13,982 nucleotides of DNA from NCBI GenBank assembly GCA_041158225.1, contig JBEBBU010000130.1, forward strand, positions 1-13,982, in the 5' to 3' direction. Position numbers and translations under genes: made by a program. This stretch comes from JBEBBU01 sp041158225. Its GTDB lineage: Bacteria; Pseudomonadota; Gammaproteobacteria; Methylococcales; Methylococcaceae. Each line of letters begins with the position of its first letter. The first letter of the stretch is position 1. The notes beneath the pieces are model-generated. The model saw only the letters and a list, made by a program, of their open reading frames with translations, was not told where the DNA came from and did no database searches. Of this stretch, positions 1 to 7,189 are shown piece by piece.

Positions 1-527
1 CAGAGCGAACCAATGCCACAGCAGGGAGAGTTCTGGATGTAGGCGTTGGCACCGGGATAAGCCTCAAGCATTACCGTAAAGATCATGATCTCTATGGCAT
101 CGACATATCCTCACACATGCTTGAAAAAGCGCGACAGCGAGCCGCGCGCATTGGCCGGGACGAAAAGCTTACTCACCTGATTGAAATGGATGCGGAACAT
201 CTTGATTTTCCTGATGCATGGTTCGACAGTGTGGTAGCCTGCTATGTCATGTCTGTTGTCCCTAATCCGCATAAGGCGCTTATGGAAATTGAGCGGGTCT
301 GCAAGCCGGGTGCTGATGTCATCATCATCAATCACTTCATCGCAGAAAAAGGTCTGCTTAGAAAGGCGGAACAATGGCTGGCACCTTTCTCAGGCCGACT
401 GGGCTGGCGCCCTGATATGGAAATAAGTGAGATACTTGGCCATACCAGACTCGAACTGGTTGAAAAACAGACACTGCCTCCCATGGGCCTGTTCACAATG
501 CTCCACCTTCGCAAAACTGCCGGTTAA
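1..527 (+). CDS. PmtA-like SAM-dependent methyltransferase (5' end outside window)
   Basis: This is the C-terminal part of a class I SAM-dependent methyltransferase. The frame is open from the window edge (first whole codon at position 3) to a TAA at 525-527, so the true start lies upstream. Seen directly: the SAM-binding motif I LDVGVGTGISL just inside the window, an acidic ribose-binding residue in YGIDIS, the motif-II-like region FPDAWFDSVV, then VVPNPHKALMEIERVCKPG and IIINHF. The tail contains LGWRPDME and a PPMGLFTMLHLRK-like end. From memory, this combination (NHF, LGWRPD, PxGLFT) matches Rhodobacter-type PmtA. That enzyme methylates phosphatidylethanolamine stepwise toward phosphatidylcholine at the inner membrane. 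It could instead be another UbiE/PmtA-like enzyme with a different substrate. The fold is certain; the substrate is inferred. It is followed 42 bp later by minC on the same strand. Confidence 0.75.
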   Translation, partial: ERTNATAGRVLDVGVGTGISLKHYRKDHDLYGIDISSHMLEKARQRAARIGRDEKLTHLIEMDAEHLDFPDAWFDSVVACYVMSVVPNPHKALMEIERVCKPGADVIIINHFIAEKGLLRKAEQWLAPFSGRLGWRPDMEISEILGHTRLELVEKQTLPPMGLFTMLHLRKTAG

Positions 528-535
528 TGTATAAT
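508..535 (+). promoter_or_regulatory. Candidate sigma-70 promoter for minCDE
   Basis: A perfect -10 hexamer TATAAT lies at 530-535, three bases after the stop of the upstream methyltransferase gene. A weaker -35-like TTCGCA (4 of 6 matches) sits at 508-513, with a 16-bp spacer. Transcription would begin near 542, giving a leader of about 28 nt before the minC ATG. This is sequence matching only; read-through from the upstream gene is also possible. Confidence 0.45.
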
Positions 536-569
536 CGGCGGCAATGACAGGTGAAACAGGTAATCCATC

Positions 570-1277
570 ATGACATCCGGCCCGGGATCAACCGTCGATA
601 TCAAATCGGGCAATTTTCATATGCCCGTCATACAGATACAGCAGGATTCCATAGAGGACATCCAGGCTCAGGTGATAAGCAGACTCTCGGCAAGCCCGAC
701 ACTCTTCAGACATGCTCCTGTAGTCATTGATGTCAGCGCGCTGGGTGACGAACGCATCCAGCTTGAGCCTATCATCCAGTCCATACGCGAACAGGGTGCC
801 ATTCCGTTCGCGCTACGCACCACGAGTGAAGTCTATCAGGCTGAAGCGGTTGCAATGGGTATGGCCTTTCTCGCCGAATCAGGGAAGCTGGGCGATCATC
901 CACCGCCGGCGCCAAGACAGGCCCCCCCCCCCGGCGGACAGCCATCTGCCTTTGTGACTGCGCGCATTGTTGACCAGCCAGTCCGCTCGGGGCAGAGGAT
1001 TTACGCCCAGGAGAGTGATCTGGTCGTCCTTGCACCTGTAAGTCCTGGTGCCGAGATCATGGCAGATGGCAACATCCATATCTACAATACCTTGCGGGGA
1101 CGTGCCCTTGCCGGCGTCAAGGGCAATGAAGAAAGCAGGATATTCTGCCTTGATCTTCAGGCAGAACTGGTTTCCATTAGTGGTCATTACAAAACCAGCG
1201 AACAGCTGGAAAACACCAGCGGTAAACCCATTCAGATCTCGCTGAATGATCAATCCCTTCTGATTACCCCCCTTTAA
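570..1277 (+). CDS. minC: Septum site-determining protein MinC
   Basis: MinC is the FtsZ-assembly inhibitor of the Min system. MinD recruits it to the membrane, where it blocks Z-ring formation away from midcell. The 235-residue length fits the family. The N-terminal FtsZ-inhibiting domain spans about residues 15-105. A proline-rich linker follows at about 109-126. The C-terminal beta-helix domain, which dimerises and binds MinD, runs from about 128 and includes the diagnostic GNIHIYNTLRGRALAGVKG stretch. It is the first gene of minCDE and lies 66 bp before the minD start. The ATG at 570 has only a weak upstream ribosome site (an ACAGG-like element). The unusual feature is an 11-C run in the linker codons (residues 118-121), which makes the frame vulnerable to slippage. 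In this sequence the frame is intact. Confidence 0.95.
   Translation: MTSGPGSTVDIKSGNFHMPVIQIQQDSIEDIQAQVISRLSASPTLFRHAPVVIDVSALGDERIQLEPIIQSIREQGAIPFALRTTSEVYQAEAVAMGMAFLAESGKLGDHPPPAPRQAPPPGGQPSAFVTARIVDQPVRSGQRIYAQESDLVVLAPVSPGAEIMADGNIHIYNTLRGRALAGVKGNEESRIFCLDLQAELVSISGHYKTSEQLENTSGKPIQISLNDQSLLITPL
922..932 (+). repeat. 11-base poly-C homopolymer in minC linker
   Basis: Eleven consecutive C residues encode the Pro-Pro-Pro part of the MinC linker. Losing one C would bring a TGA at 955-957 into frame; gaining one would bring a TGA at 971-973 into frame. Either change ends translation just after the FtsZ-inhibiting N-domain and removes the MinD-binding C-domain. I noticed no comparable G/C run elsewhere in the window. 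It could be a true hypermutable site or a base-calling length error. Confidence 0.9.
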
Positions 1278-1330
1278 CTGGCACCAGAAGGTTATTAATC
1301 CGCCGGGGTGCGGCTTATCATTCAATACAT

Positions 1331-1336
1331 AAGGAG
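1331..1336 (+). promoter_or_regulatory. Shine-Dalgarno site that fixes the TTG start of minD
   Basis: AAGGAG at 1331-1336 lies 7 nt before a TTG at 1344-1346. Starting there gives the canonical MinD N-terminus MARIIVVTSGKGG. The in-frame ATG at 1308 would add 12 residues not typical of MinD and has no comparable ribosome site. TTG is therefore the better start. Confidence 0.85.
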
Positions 1337-1343
1337 ACAAACC

Positions 1344-2153
1344 TTGGCGCGTATAATCGTTGTGACATCAGGCAAGGGTGGCGTTGGTAAAACCACAACC
1401 AGCGCGGCCATAGCGACAGGTCTTGCTCTCAAGGGCCATAAAACCGCAGTGATCGACTTTGATGTAGGACTCAGGAATCTGGATCTGATCATGGGGTGTG
1501 AACGCCGTGTTGTCTATGATTTTGTCAATGTCATTAATGGTGAAGCAACACTAAATCAGGCCCTGATCAGGGACAAGCGTTGTGAAAACCTGTTCATACT
1601 GCCCGCATCACAAACCCGGGACAAGGATAGCCTCACTCAGGAAGGCGTAGAGAAGGTACTGAATGAACTGGCAGAATCTTTTGACTTTATTGTCTGTGAT
1701 TCACCAGCAGGCATAGAAAGGGGCGCGCACCTCGCCATGTATTTTGCTGATGATGCCATTGTTGTCACGAACCCTGAGGTTTCATCCGTCAGGGATTCAG
1801 ACCGGATGCTTGGCCTGCTTTCCAGCAAATCACGCCGGGCTGAACTTTCTCAGGAGCCCATACGCGAGTTCCTGCTACTGACCCGCTACTCGCCACAACG
1901 AGTCAAACAGGGTGAAATGCTGAGCGTTGAAGATGTCCAGGAAATTCTGTCGCTACATCTGCTTGGAGTCATCCCCGAATCCCGCGCCGTACTGAATGCT
2001 TCCAATTCAGGTACGCCGGTCATCCTTGATGAAAAAAGCGATGCCGGACAGGCATACGATGATGTAGTCCGACGCTACCTTGGCGAGGATCTTCCGCACC
2101 GGTTCATAGAGGATGACAAGAAAGGGCTGCTCAGCCGGTTATTTGGAGGTTAG
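1344..2153 (+). CDS. minD: Septum site-determining protein MinD (ATPase)
   Basis: MinD is a ParA/MRP-family ATPase. It dimerises on the inner membrane with ATP, recruits MinC, and is released by MinE, giving pole-to-pole oscillation. Seen directly: the deviant Walker A GKGGVGKTT at residues 10-18 with its signature lysine K11, the switch segment DFDVGLRNLD at 38-47, and a Walker-B-like FIVCDSPAG near 117-125. The C-terminal amphipathic membrane-targeting helix ends KKGLLSRLFGG. The TTG start gives 269 residues, close to the 270 of E. coli MinD. The gene follows minC after 66 bp and ends 2 bp before minE, whose ribosome site is inside its last codons. A weak GCCG/CGGC stem just upstream (around 1304-1316) has no T run and is unlikely to be a terminator. 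Confidence 0.97.
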   Translation: MARIIVVTSGKGGVGKTTTSAAIATGLALKGHKTAVIDFDVGLRNLDLIMGCERRVVYDFVNVINGEATLNQALIRDKRCENLFILPASQTRDKDSLTQEGVEKVLNELAESFDFIVCDSPAGIERGAHLAMYFADDAIVVTNPEVSSVRDSDRMLGLLSSKSRRAELSQEPIREFLLLTRYSPQRVKQGEMLSVEDVQEILSLHLLGVIPESRAVLNASNSGTPVILDEKSDAGQAYDDVVRRYLGEDLPHRFIEDDKKGLLSRLFGG

Positions 2154-2155
2154 GC

Positions 2156-2437
2156 ATGAAAGGACTGCTTGATTACTTTCGGACAGGAAACAAGGCCCAG
2201 AGTGCAAGCCTCGCAAAAGAGCGCCTGCAGATTCTGGTTGCCCATGAGCGATCTGAACGGAATAAACCAGACTATCTGCCAGCCCTGCAGAAAGAACTGC
2301 TGGAAGTCATCCGCAAATATGTGAACGTTGACCAGAGTGCCATCAGTGTCACCATGGAGCAGGATGATAACCGGGAAATACTCGAGCTTAATATTGTGCT
2401 TCCTGACGAACCCTCGAAACATCCTCTTCAGGTCTGA
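2156..2437 (+). CDS. minE: Cell division topological specificity factor MinE
   Basis: MinE stimulates MinD ATPase and drives MinCD off the membrane at midcell, producing the oscillation. At 93 residues it is close to the E. coli length of 88. Seen directly: the N-terminal membrane-contacting segment MKGLLDYF, the anti-MinCD helix region with AKERLQILVAHER at about residues 20-32, and the topological-specificity domain with LEVIRKYVNVDQSAISV. The gene is coupled to minD: the GGAGG ribosome site (2145-2149) lies within the 3' end of minD, 6 nt before the ATG. It converges on sixA with only 12 bp between stop codons, and no intrinsic terminator is visible there. Confidence 0.96.
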   Translation: MKGLLDYFRTGNKAQSASLAKERLQILVAHERSERNKPDYLPALQKELLEVIRKYVNVDQSAISVTMEQDDNREILELNIVLPDEPSKHPLQV

Positions 2438-2449
2438 TTCTGGCAAGGC

Positions 2450-2938
2450 TTATCCATCATCAGGCTCTGCGTAATATCTAAGCAGGAACTGCGTGCAGGA
2501 TGCCAGACTCCAGTAATCCAGATGAGCTTCAAGCCCTGCGATGGCGCAAGGCGCCATCGCAGGGGCATCAGCTGATCCCAGCAGTGAAACCAGCGATGAA
2601 ATGCCAGGGTTATGGCCAAATATGGCGACAGCATCCATGTCATCAGGCAGGTTGGCTATGCAGCCAAGCATGACAGTGGCATCGGCAAGGTAAAGGCTGG
2701 GTTCAATCAGAACATCAGAACCGGGCAGCAGCATGGCCTGGAAAATTCGGGCTGTATGCATTGTCCGCACTGCAGGACTACTCATTATCATCCCGGGGAG
2801 AGGGGAACGCCCTGTCAGGTGACGGGCCATTTGCTCAGCCTGATTCAGGCCCCGCTGACTGAGCGGGCGATCAGCATCATGCTGGCCAGCAGCCGGATAC
2901 AACGCCTCTGCGTGTCTGATCAAATATAAAGTCTTCAA
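2450..2938 (-). CDS. sixA: Phosphohistidine phosphatase SixA
   Basis: SixA is a small histidine-phosphatase-superfamily enzyme that removes phosphate from phosphohistidine. In E. coli its targets are reported as the HPt domain of ArcB and the nitrogen PTS protein NPr. Seen directly: the RHA catalytic motif with R8 and nucleophile H9 in LYLIRHAEA, the ADRPLSQRG segment at 22-30, SSPAVRTMHTA at 53-63 with the phosphate-contacting R58, E79, and the second catalytic histidine H109 in FGHNPG. Length is 162 residues against 161 in E. coli, so the gene is complete. The start is a TTG (2936-2938) preceded by a GAGGA/AGGA purine stretch; no in-frame ATG gives the full catalytic motif. It is divergent from opgG. 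Substrate in this organism is inferred. Confidence 0.88.
   Translation of the reverse strand: MKTLYLIRHAEALYPAAGQHDADRPLSQRGLNQAEQMARHLTGRSPLPGMIMSSPAVRTMHTARIFQAMLLPGSDVLIEPSLYLADATVMLGCIANLPDDMDAVAIFGHNPGISSLVSLLGSADAPAMAPCAIAGLEAHLDYWSLASCTQFLLRYYAEPDDG
2534..2564. repeat. Perfect 14-bp inverted repeat inside sixA
   Basis: The arm at 2534-2547 (CCCTGCGATGGCGC) is exactly complementary to the arm at 2551-2564, leaving a 3-nt loop (AAG on the + strand). It lies within sixA codons for the P-A-M-A-P-C-A-I-A-G segment, and about 97 nt downstream of the minE stop on the + strand. No T run follows on either strand, so it is not a standard intrinsic terminator. It was the longest perfect hairpin noticed in the window. 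Confidence 0.9.
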
Positions 2939-2976
2939 TCCTGATCCTCAAAATGCCATGCATGAACAGACGCCCG

Positions 2977-3005
2977 CTCACATGAAAGCGTGCATCAGAT
3001 ATACT
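2977..3005 (+). promoter_or_regulatory. Candidate promoter for the opgG-orf-opgH operon
   Basis: In the sixA/opgG divergent gap a -10-like TATACT (5 of 6 matches) lies at 3000-3005. A -35-like CTCACA (4 of 6) lies at 2977-2982, with a 17-bp spacer. Transcription would begin near 3012, leaving about 45 nt before the preferred GTG start of opgG. A start near 3012 would leave almost no leader for the alternative GTG at 3016. Sequence matching only. Confidence 0.45.
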
Positions 3006-3057
3006 ATATCGGTATGTGCATGAAATGCTAACCCTGCTTCTGGAGAGCTCGCCCGCC

Positions 3058-4623
3058 GTGAATAAATCCTGCTGGTTCACCATATTCACCCTTCTGACGC
3101 TTTCCTGTTTACAGCAAGTTAATGCTGAAGAAAACGCCAAACCTTCCAGCCAGCAGAAAGCTACCAATGCGAGCACCAAAGCATTTGACTTCGCGCAACT
3201 GGATGTCAGGGCGCGAGAACTCTCCCAAAAGCCCTACAAGAGTGATGATGGCGATCTTCCTGATGTTTTTGCCCAGCTCTCACCTGAACAGTACAGGAAT
3301 ATCCATTACCGCGAAGACCGCCTGGTCTGGCATGAGGAAGGACTCCCTTTTCAGCTGGCACTGAACCATCGTGGTTATATTTACAAGGATCGGGTGTTCG
3401 TCAATACGGTAGAAAAAGGACAGGTTAACCGCATTGCCTACGCGCCGGAACTGTTCGATTTTGGCCAGTTGTCCGTCATGGGCGCCATGTCGACGGATCC
3501 AGGCTTTTCCGGACTCAGCGTCCGCTATCCGCTGAAACGCGATCAGCACTTTGACGAGATTACTCTCTTTCTCGGAGCAAGCTATTTCAAGGCCATGGGT
3601 CTTGGCCAGGTTCAGGGACTTTCAGCCAGAGCCCTGGCCATTGATACCGGCATGAACAAGGCGGAAGAGTTTCCCGTATTTCGCGAGTTCTGGGTTGAAC
3701 GCCCGGATTCGGAAGCAACTGAGCTTGTGGTCTATGCCCTGCTGGACAGTGTCAGTCTGACCGGCGCCTACCGCTTTGTCATTCAGCCCGGGATAGACCT
3801 GCATATTGATGTACAGAGTAAACTCTACCTGAGACAGGCCGTGGACAGGCTTGGTATCGCACCGCTGACCAGCATGTTTCTGCATGGGGAAAATACAGAA
3901 TCGTTCAAGGATGACTACCGCCCTGAAGTTCACGACTCGGATGGCCTGCTCATGGCCCGCCATAACGGGGAAATGATATGGCGCCCCCTCAACAATCCGC
4001 GACAGTTACGCATCAGCGTATTCAAGGATACAAGCCCCAGGGGGCTGGGATTGCTGACAAGAGACAGGAATTTTGACCACTATCAGGATCCTGAAGCACA
4101 TTACCAGACCCGTCCCAGCGCCTGGGTAGAGCCTTTGGGTGAATGGGGCCCGGGCTCCGTATATCTGCTGGAAATCCCGAGTGATGCGGAAAAGTACGAC
4201 AATATTGCAAGCTTCTGGGTTCCTGATCACGGCACGGCACGTGGCAAGTCCCTTACTTACAACTACCGTCTGCATTTTCAGTCATCGGAACCCTTAAGCG
4301 GCCATAATGGCAGAGTGATGGCAACCCGTATCAGCCATGTTGCTGTAGAGGGAGACGCCCATGCGCGCCGTGTCCAGGTTGACTTTACAGGGGACAGACT
4401 CTCCCTGCTTAGCCCCGAGGCCAGAATTGAAGCCGATGTAGGGGCTTCATCGGGTACAGTACAGGACACGGAAATCCGGAAAATTGCTGAAAATGGCTAC
4501 TGGCGACTGAGTTTTACACTGATTCCGGAAAAGGACAAGGATCCTGTAGAGCTCCGGGCAGCATTGAGAAATGGCAAGGATGTCCTGACTGAAACATGGC
4601 TTTACCAATGGAACCAGAAATGA
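3058..4623 (+). CDS. opgG: Periplasmic glucan biosynthesis protein OpgG (MdoG)
   Basis: OpgG is a periplasmic protein needed for osmoregulated periplasmic glucan synthesis. It acts on the glucan backbone exported by OpgH. From the GTG at 3058 the product is 521 residues, close to E. coli OpgG (511). Seen directly: an N-terminal signal peptide with a lysine, a hydrophobic core and a V-N-A site ending at about residue 23. Family-typical stretches follow: FDFAQLDVRARELSQKPY, LSPEQYRNIHYR, FGASYFKAMG-like LGASYFKAMGLGQVQGLSARALAIDT, EFPVFREFWVERP and SVSLTGAYRFVIQPG. An earlier in-frame GTG at 3016 would add 14 residues before the signal peptide and is less likely. GGAG at 3042-3045 is a possible but distant ribosome site. 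The stop overlaps the next gene as ATGA. Confidence 0.93.
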   Translation: MNKSCWFTIFTLLTLSCLQQVNAEENAKPSSQQKATNASTKAFDFAQLDVRARELSQKPYKSDDGDLPDVFAQLSPEQYRNIHYREDRLVWHEEGLPFQLALNHRGYIYKDRVFVNTVEKGQVNRIAYAPELFDFGQLSVMGAMSTDPGFSGLSVRYPLKRDQHFDEITLFLGASYFKAMGLGQVQGLSARALAIDTGMNKAEEFPVFREFWVERPDSEATELVVYALLDSVSLTGAYRFVIQPGIDLHIDVQSKLYLRQAVDRLGIAPLTSMFLHGENTESFKDDYRPEVHDSDGLLMARHNGEMIWRPLNNPRQLRISVFKDTSPRGLGLLTRDRNFDHYQDPEAHYQTRPSAWVEPLGEWGPGSVYLLEIPSDAEKYDNIASFWVPDHGTARGKSLTYNYRLHFQSSEPLSGHNGRVMATRISHVAVEGDAHARRVQVDFTGDRLSLLSPEARIEADVGASSGTVQDTEIRKIAENGYWRLSFTLIPEKDKDPVELRAALRNGKDVLTETWLYQWNQK

Positions 4624-5108
4624 ACCATCAGCAGGCGCTCAATGCTGAAGAGACAACCCAACCTGATGAAGCACTTCTACAGGCAGCCAGACACTGTCTG
4701 CAGGAATATCTGCGCGATCTTGGCTTAACTGACAGGAAACTGATCGAAAAAATGGCAGCTGACTGCGTCAGCAGGGCTGCTGCCCATCGCGTGCCCAGAG
4801 ATTCAGCCAGCAAACTGAAGCAGCGTTCGTTGCAGGAAGTACTCGGTACGCTGGATCAGATGCTGCAGCTTGTCTTAGGCAACAGCATACGCAACGATCA
4901 GGCAACCATGAATGCTTCACGTGCTGCTTTTTTACTGGGCCTACCTAAAAATATGCTTGAGAATTGTCTCAGGGGCATGGAAGAGAATGACGGGGAAGCA
5001 CTTGCGGCTATGCTACGTAAATCCATGCCCATTCCAACACCACCGGAAACACCAGCACACATGACAGCACAGAAATTAAAGTTCTTTCTGTTCAAATCAA
5101 CTTCATGA
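4620..5108 (+). CDS. Unrecognised 162-residue protein within the opgGH operon
   Basis: I do not recognise this family. The ATG at 4620 overlaps the opgG stop (ATGA), and its own stop overlaps the opgH start in the same way, so it is very probably translated as part of the operon. In-frame ATGs at 4596 and 4608 inside opgG are alternatives. The product looks soluble and helical, with no signal peptide or membrane segment. The middle is rich in Ala, Leu, Arg and Lys (for example LQEYLRDLGL, LQEVLGTLDQMLQLVLG and ASRAAFLLGLPKNMLENCLRG). The tail is proline-rich (PIPTPPETPAH) and ends in a short hydrophobic-basic KLKFFLFK. Because the neighbouring OpgH lacks the long cytoplasmic N-terminus of E. 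coli OpgH, a role as a detached OpgH partner or regulator is conceivable. That is inference without detectable similarity by eye. Confidence 0.75.
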   Translation: MNHQQALNAEETTQPDEALLQAARHCLQEYLRDLGLTDRKLIEKMAADCVSRAAAHRVPRDSASKLKQRSLQEVLGTLDQMLQLVLGNSIRNDQATMNASRAAFLLGLPKNMLENCLRGMEENDGEALAAMLRKSMPIPTPPETPAHMTAQKLKFFLFKSTS

Positions 5109-7174
5109 TGGTCAAGAAAAAGCACATGAGCGTAACGGAGAAAACCTGCCACCGTCCGCATAGCGCGAGACGCTGGATTTTCATCTCGCTGGTGTCACTG
5201 ACAACGGTGACCTCTCTTGCGATGATAGCCAGTGCGTTTCAGGCCAATGGACTTACGCCACCTGAACTGCTTCTTCTTGCGCTTTATACCCTGCTCATAC
5301 TCTGGGTAAGCACATCCTTCTGGACAGCCACCATGGGTTTCTTCGTGCTTATGAAGGGTGGTGATCCATCTTCCATTGCAGCAACAGCTTCAGTCAGGGC
5401 CACGACACCAGACGTCAATCCGGTTGCAAAGGTTAAAACCGTGATTGTCATGCCTGTCTACAACGAAGATCCTACCAGGGTTTTTGCTGGTCTGAGAGCT
5501 ATCTGGCAGTCACTTTGTGAGACAGGACAGCAGGATGATTTCGAACTGTTCGTACTCAGTGACACCAGGAATCCAGGCATATGGATGGAGGAAGAAAAAA
5601 ACTGGTACAGAATGTGTCAGGACTTTGATGCGCACGGAAAAATTTTCTACCGTAACCGTGAAAAAAACATCGCAAGAAAAAGTGGAAACATAGAGGAGTT
5701 CTGCAGCCGCTGGGGCAGTCGCTATGAATACATGATCGTGCTTGACGCTGACAGTCTCATGGAAGGACAGACACTGGCTGAAATGGTCAGGCTCATGGAT
5801 ATGAATCCTGGTGTTGCACTGATCCAGACACCCCCATTACCCGTTAACCACCATTCGCTTTTTGCAAGAATTCTTCAGTTTGCCAGCAGTCTCTATGCAG
5901 ATATTTTTACTGCAGGCTCAAGCTGGTGGCAGCTGTCTGATTCCAATTACTGGGGTCACAACGCGATTATCCGGATTCAACCGTTTATCAGGCACTGTGG
6001 CTTGCCAAAACTGCCAGGAAATGAACCATTCGGCGGTGAAATCCTGAGTCATGATTTTGTAGAAGCGGCCCTGCTCAGGGAAGCCGGCTGGGAAGTCTGG
6101 CTTGCCTACCAGTTAAAAGGAAGCTATGAAGAACTGCCTCCGACTCTTATTGACTATGCCAAAAGAGATCGACGCTGGTGTCAGGGTAATCTGCAACATC
6201 TGCGCATGATCTTTTCCAGGAATATTTCTGGCATGAGCAGGCTGCATTTCATGATGGGTATCATGTCCTACCTTTCCTCACCACTCTGGCTGTTTTTCCT
6301 TATCGTTACCGGCGTGGAAGCCTATGTACAAAGTCAGACCATGCCAGTCTACTTCTTCGGAAACAATATTTTTCCTGTGTGGCCTGAATCGTACACCGTG
6401 GAAATGACGACAGTTCTCATGGTAACGCTTGGCATGCTTTTTCTGCCAAAATTCTGGGCACTTGTACTGCTTTTCACCCGGAAGCGACCTGCCATACATC
6501 AGTATGGCGGATCATTGAGGGTTATTGCCAGCGTTATTCTGGAAAGCCTTTTCTCGATTCTCACCGCGCCGATACTCATGCTCTATCAAACCAATTTCGT
6601 CCTGTCCATCCTGCTGAGGCGAAGTGTAGGATGGAGCACACAGAATCGTGACGATCACCGTCTCAGGTTTCGCGAAGCAGCATGGGAACATGGTGGCCAC
6701 ACACTGCTTGGCCTGCTTGCAGCAGCAGGCACTTATTATTTCGTACCAAGTTTCTTCTGGTGGTTCACGCCTGTCCTGCTTGGACTGATCATGGCCATAC
6801 CCACATCCATGCTATCCAGCAGTGCTTATCTTGGACAACTGACAAAAAAAGCGGGAATCTTTCTGACACCGGAAGAGCACCAGAAGCCCGGTGTCATTGC
6901 GCTGATGGAGAAACATGAAAGGCTTCTCAACAAGGAAAACAGTGCATCTGGTGTATACGCTGCTGTTCTTCAGCCTGGGGCATGCGCTCTGCATGCAGCC
7001 ATGCTTCCACAGCGTACACTGAGAAAAAGACAGCGGCACCAGTTGAATGCCCTACTCTACCAGCTTATTGAGGAAGGACCGGAAAACATCAGCGCGGCAG
7101 ACAAACGTCTGCTGATAGGCAGTCCGGAAATACTCATACATCTCCATACCCTTGCCTGGAGCCGGGATCCATAG
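5105..7174 (+). CDS. opgH: Glucan glucosyltransferase OpgH (MdoH), short N-terminal form
   Basis: OpgH is an inner-membrane family 2 glycosyltransferase. It polymerises glucose from UDP-glucose into the beta-glucan backbone and moves it to the periplasm. Seen directly: two membrane segments at about residues 24-45 and 55-82, then the catalytic domain with VMPVYNED (115-122), DAD (214-216), SHDFVEAAL from 315 and the RDRRWCQGN motif (354-362). Several further hydrophobic segments follow between about 380 and 590. GHNAIIR and GSYEELPP are family hallmarks. At 689 residues it is much shorter than E. coli OpgH (847). Most of the difference is at the N-terminus: only about 23 residues precede the first membrane segment, and the part known to inhibit FtsZ in E. 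coli is missing. The ATG at 5105 overlaps the preceding stop; ATGs at 5108 and 5126 are alternatives. It converges on ftsN 15 bp away. Confidence 0.94.
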   Translation: MMVKKKHMSVTEKTCHRPHSARRWIFISLVSLTTVTSLAMIASAFQANGLTPPELLLLALYTLLILWVSTSFWTATMGFFVLMKGGDPSSIAATASVRATTPDVNPVAKVKTVIVMPVYNEDPTRVFAGLRAIWQSLCETGQQDDFELFVLSDTRNPGIWMEEEKNWYRMCQDFDAHGKIFYRNREKNIARKSGNIEEFCSRWGSRYEYMIVLDADSLMEGQTLAEMVRLMDMNPGVALIQTPPLPVNHHSLFARILQFASSLYADIFTAGSSWWQLSDSNYWGHNAIIRIQPFIRHCGLPKLPGNEPFGGEILSHDFVEAALLREAGWEVWLAYQLKGSYEELPPTLIDYAKRDRRWCQGNLQHLRMIFSRNISGMSRLHFMMGIMSYLSSPLWLFFLIVTGVEAYVQSQTMPVYFFGNNIFPVWPESYTVEMTTVLMVTLGMLFLPKFWALVLLFTRKRPAIHQYGGSLRVIASVILESLFSILTAPILMLYQTNFVLSILLRRSVGWSTQNRDDHRLRFREAAWEHGGHTLLGLLAAAGTYYFVPSFFWWFTPVLLGLIMAIPTSMLSSSAYLGQLTKKAGIFLTPEEHQKPGVIALMEKHERLLNKENSASGVYAAVLQPGACALHAAMLPQRTLRKRQRHQLNALLYQLIEEGPENISAADKRLLIGSPEILIHLHTLAWSRDP

Positions 7175-7189
7175 CGGGGGTGTAATCTG

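Noticed and set aside
1302..1316. Small GC-rich stem between minC and minD as a terminator
   Set aside because: The stem is only about 4 bp, with no following T run, and the genes form a classic operon.
879..1340. 153-codon open frame on the - strand
   Set aside because: It is antisense to minC; the antisense product looks like a low-complexity shadow of the coding strand.
1308..1343. Upstream ATG extension of minD
   Set aside because: The added residues are not MinD-like, and the AAGGAG site fits the TTG at 1344.
3100..3117. Possible lipoprotein cysteine in the OpgG signal peptide (C17)
   Set aside because: The residues before it (T-L-S-C) do not fit a lipobox, and a normal signal peptidase I site (V-N-A) follows.
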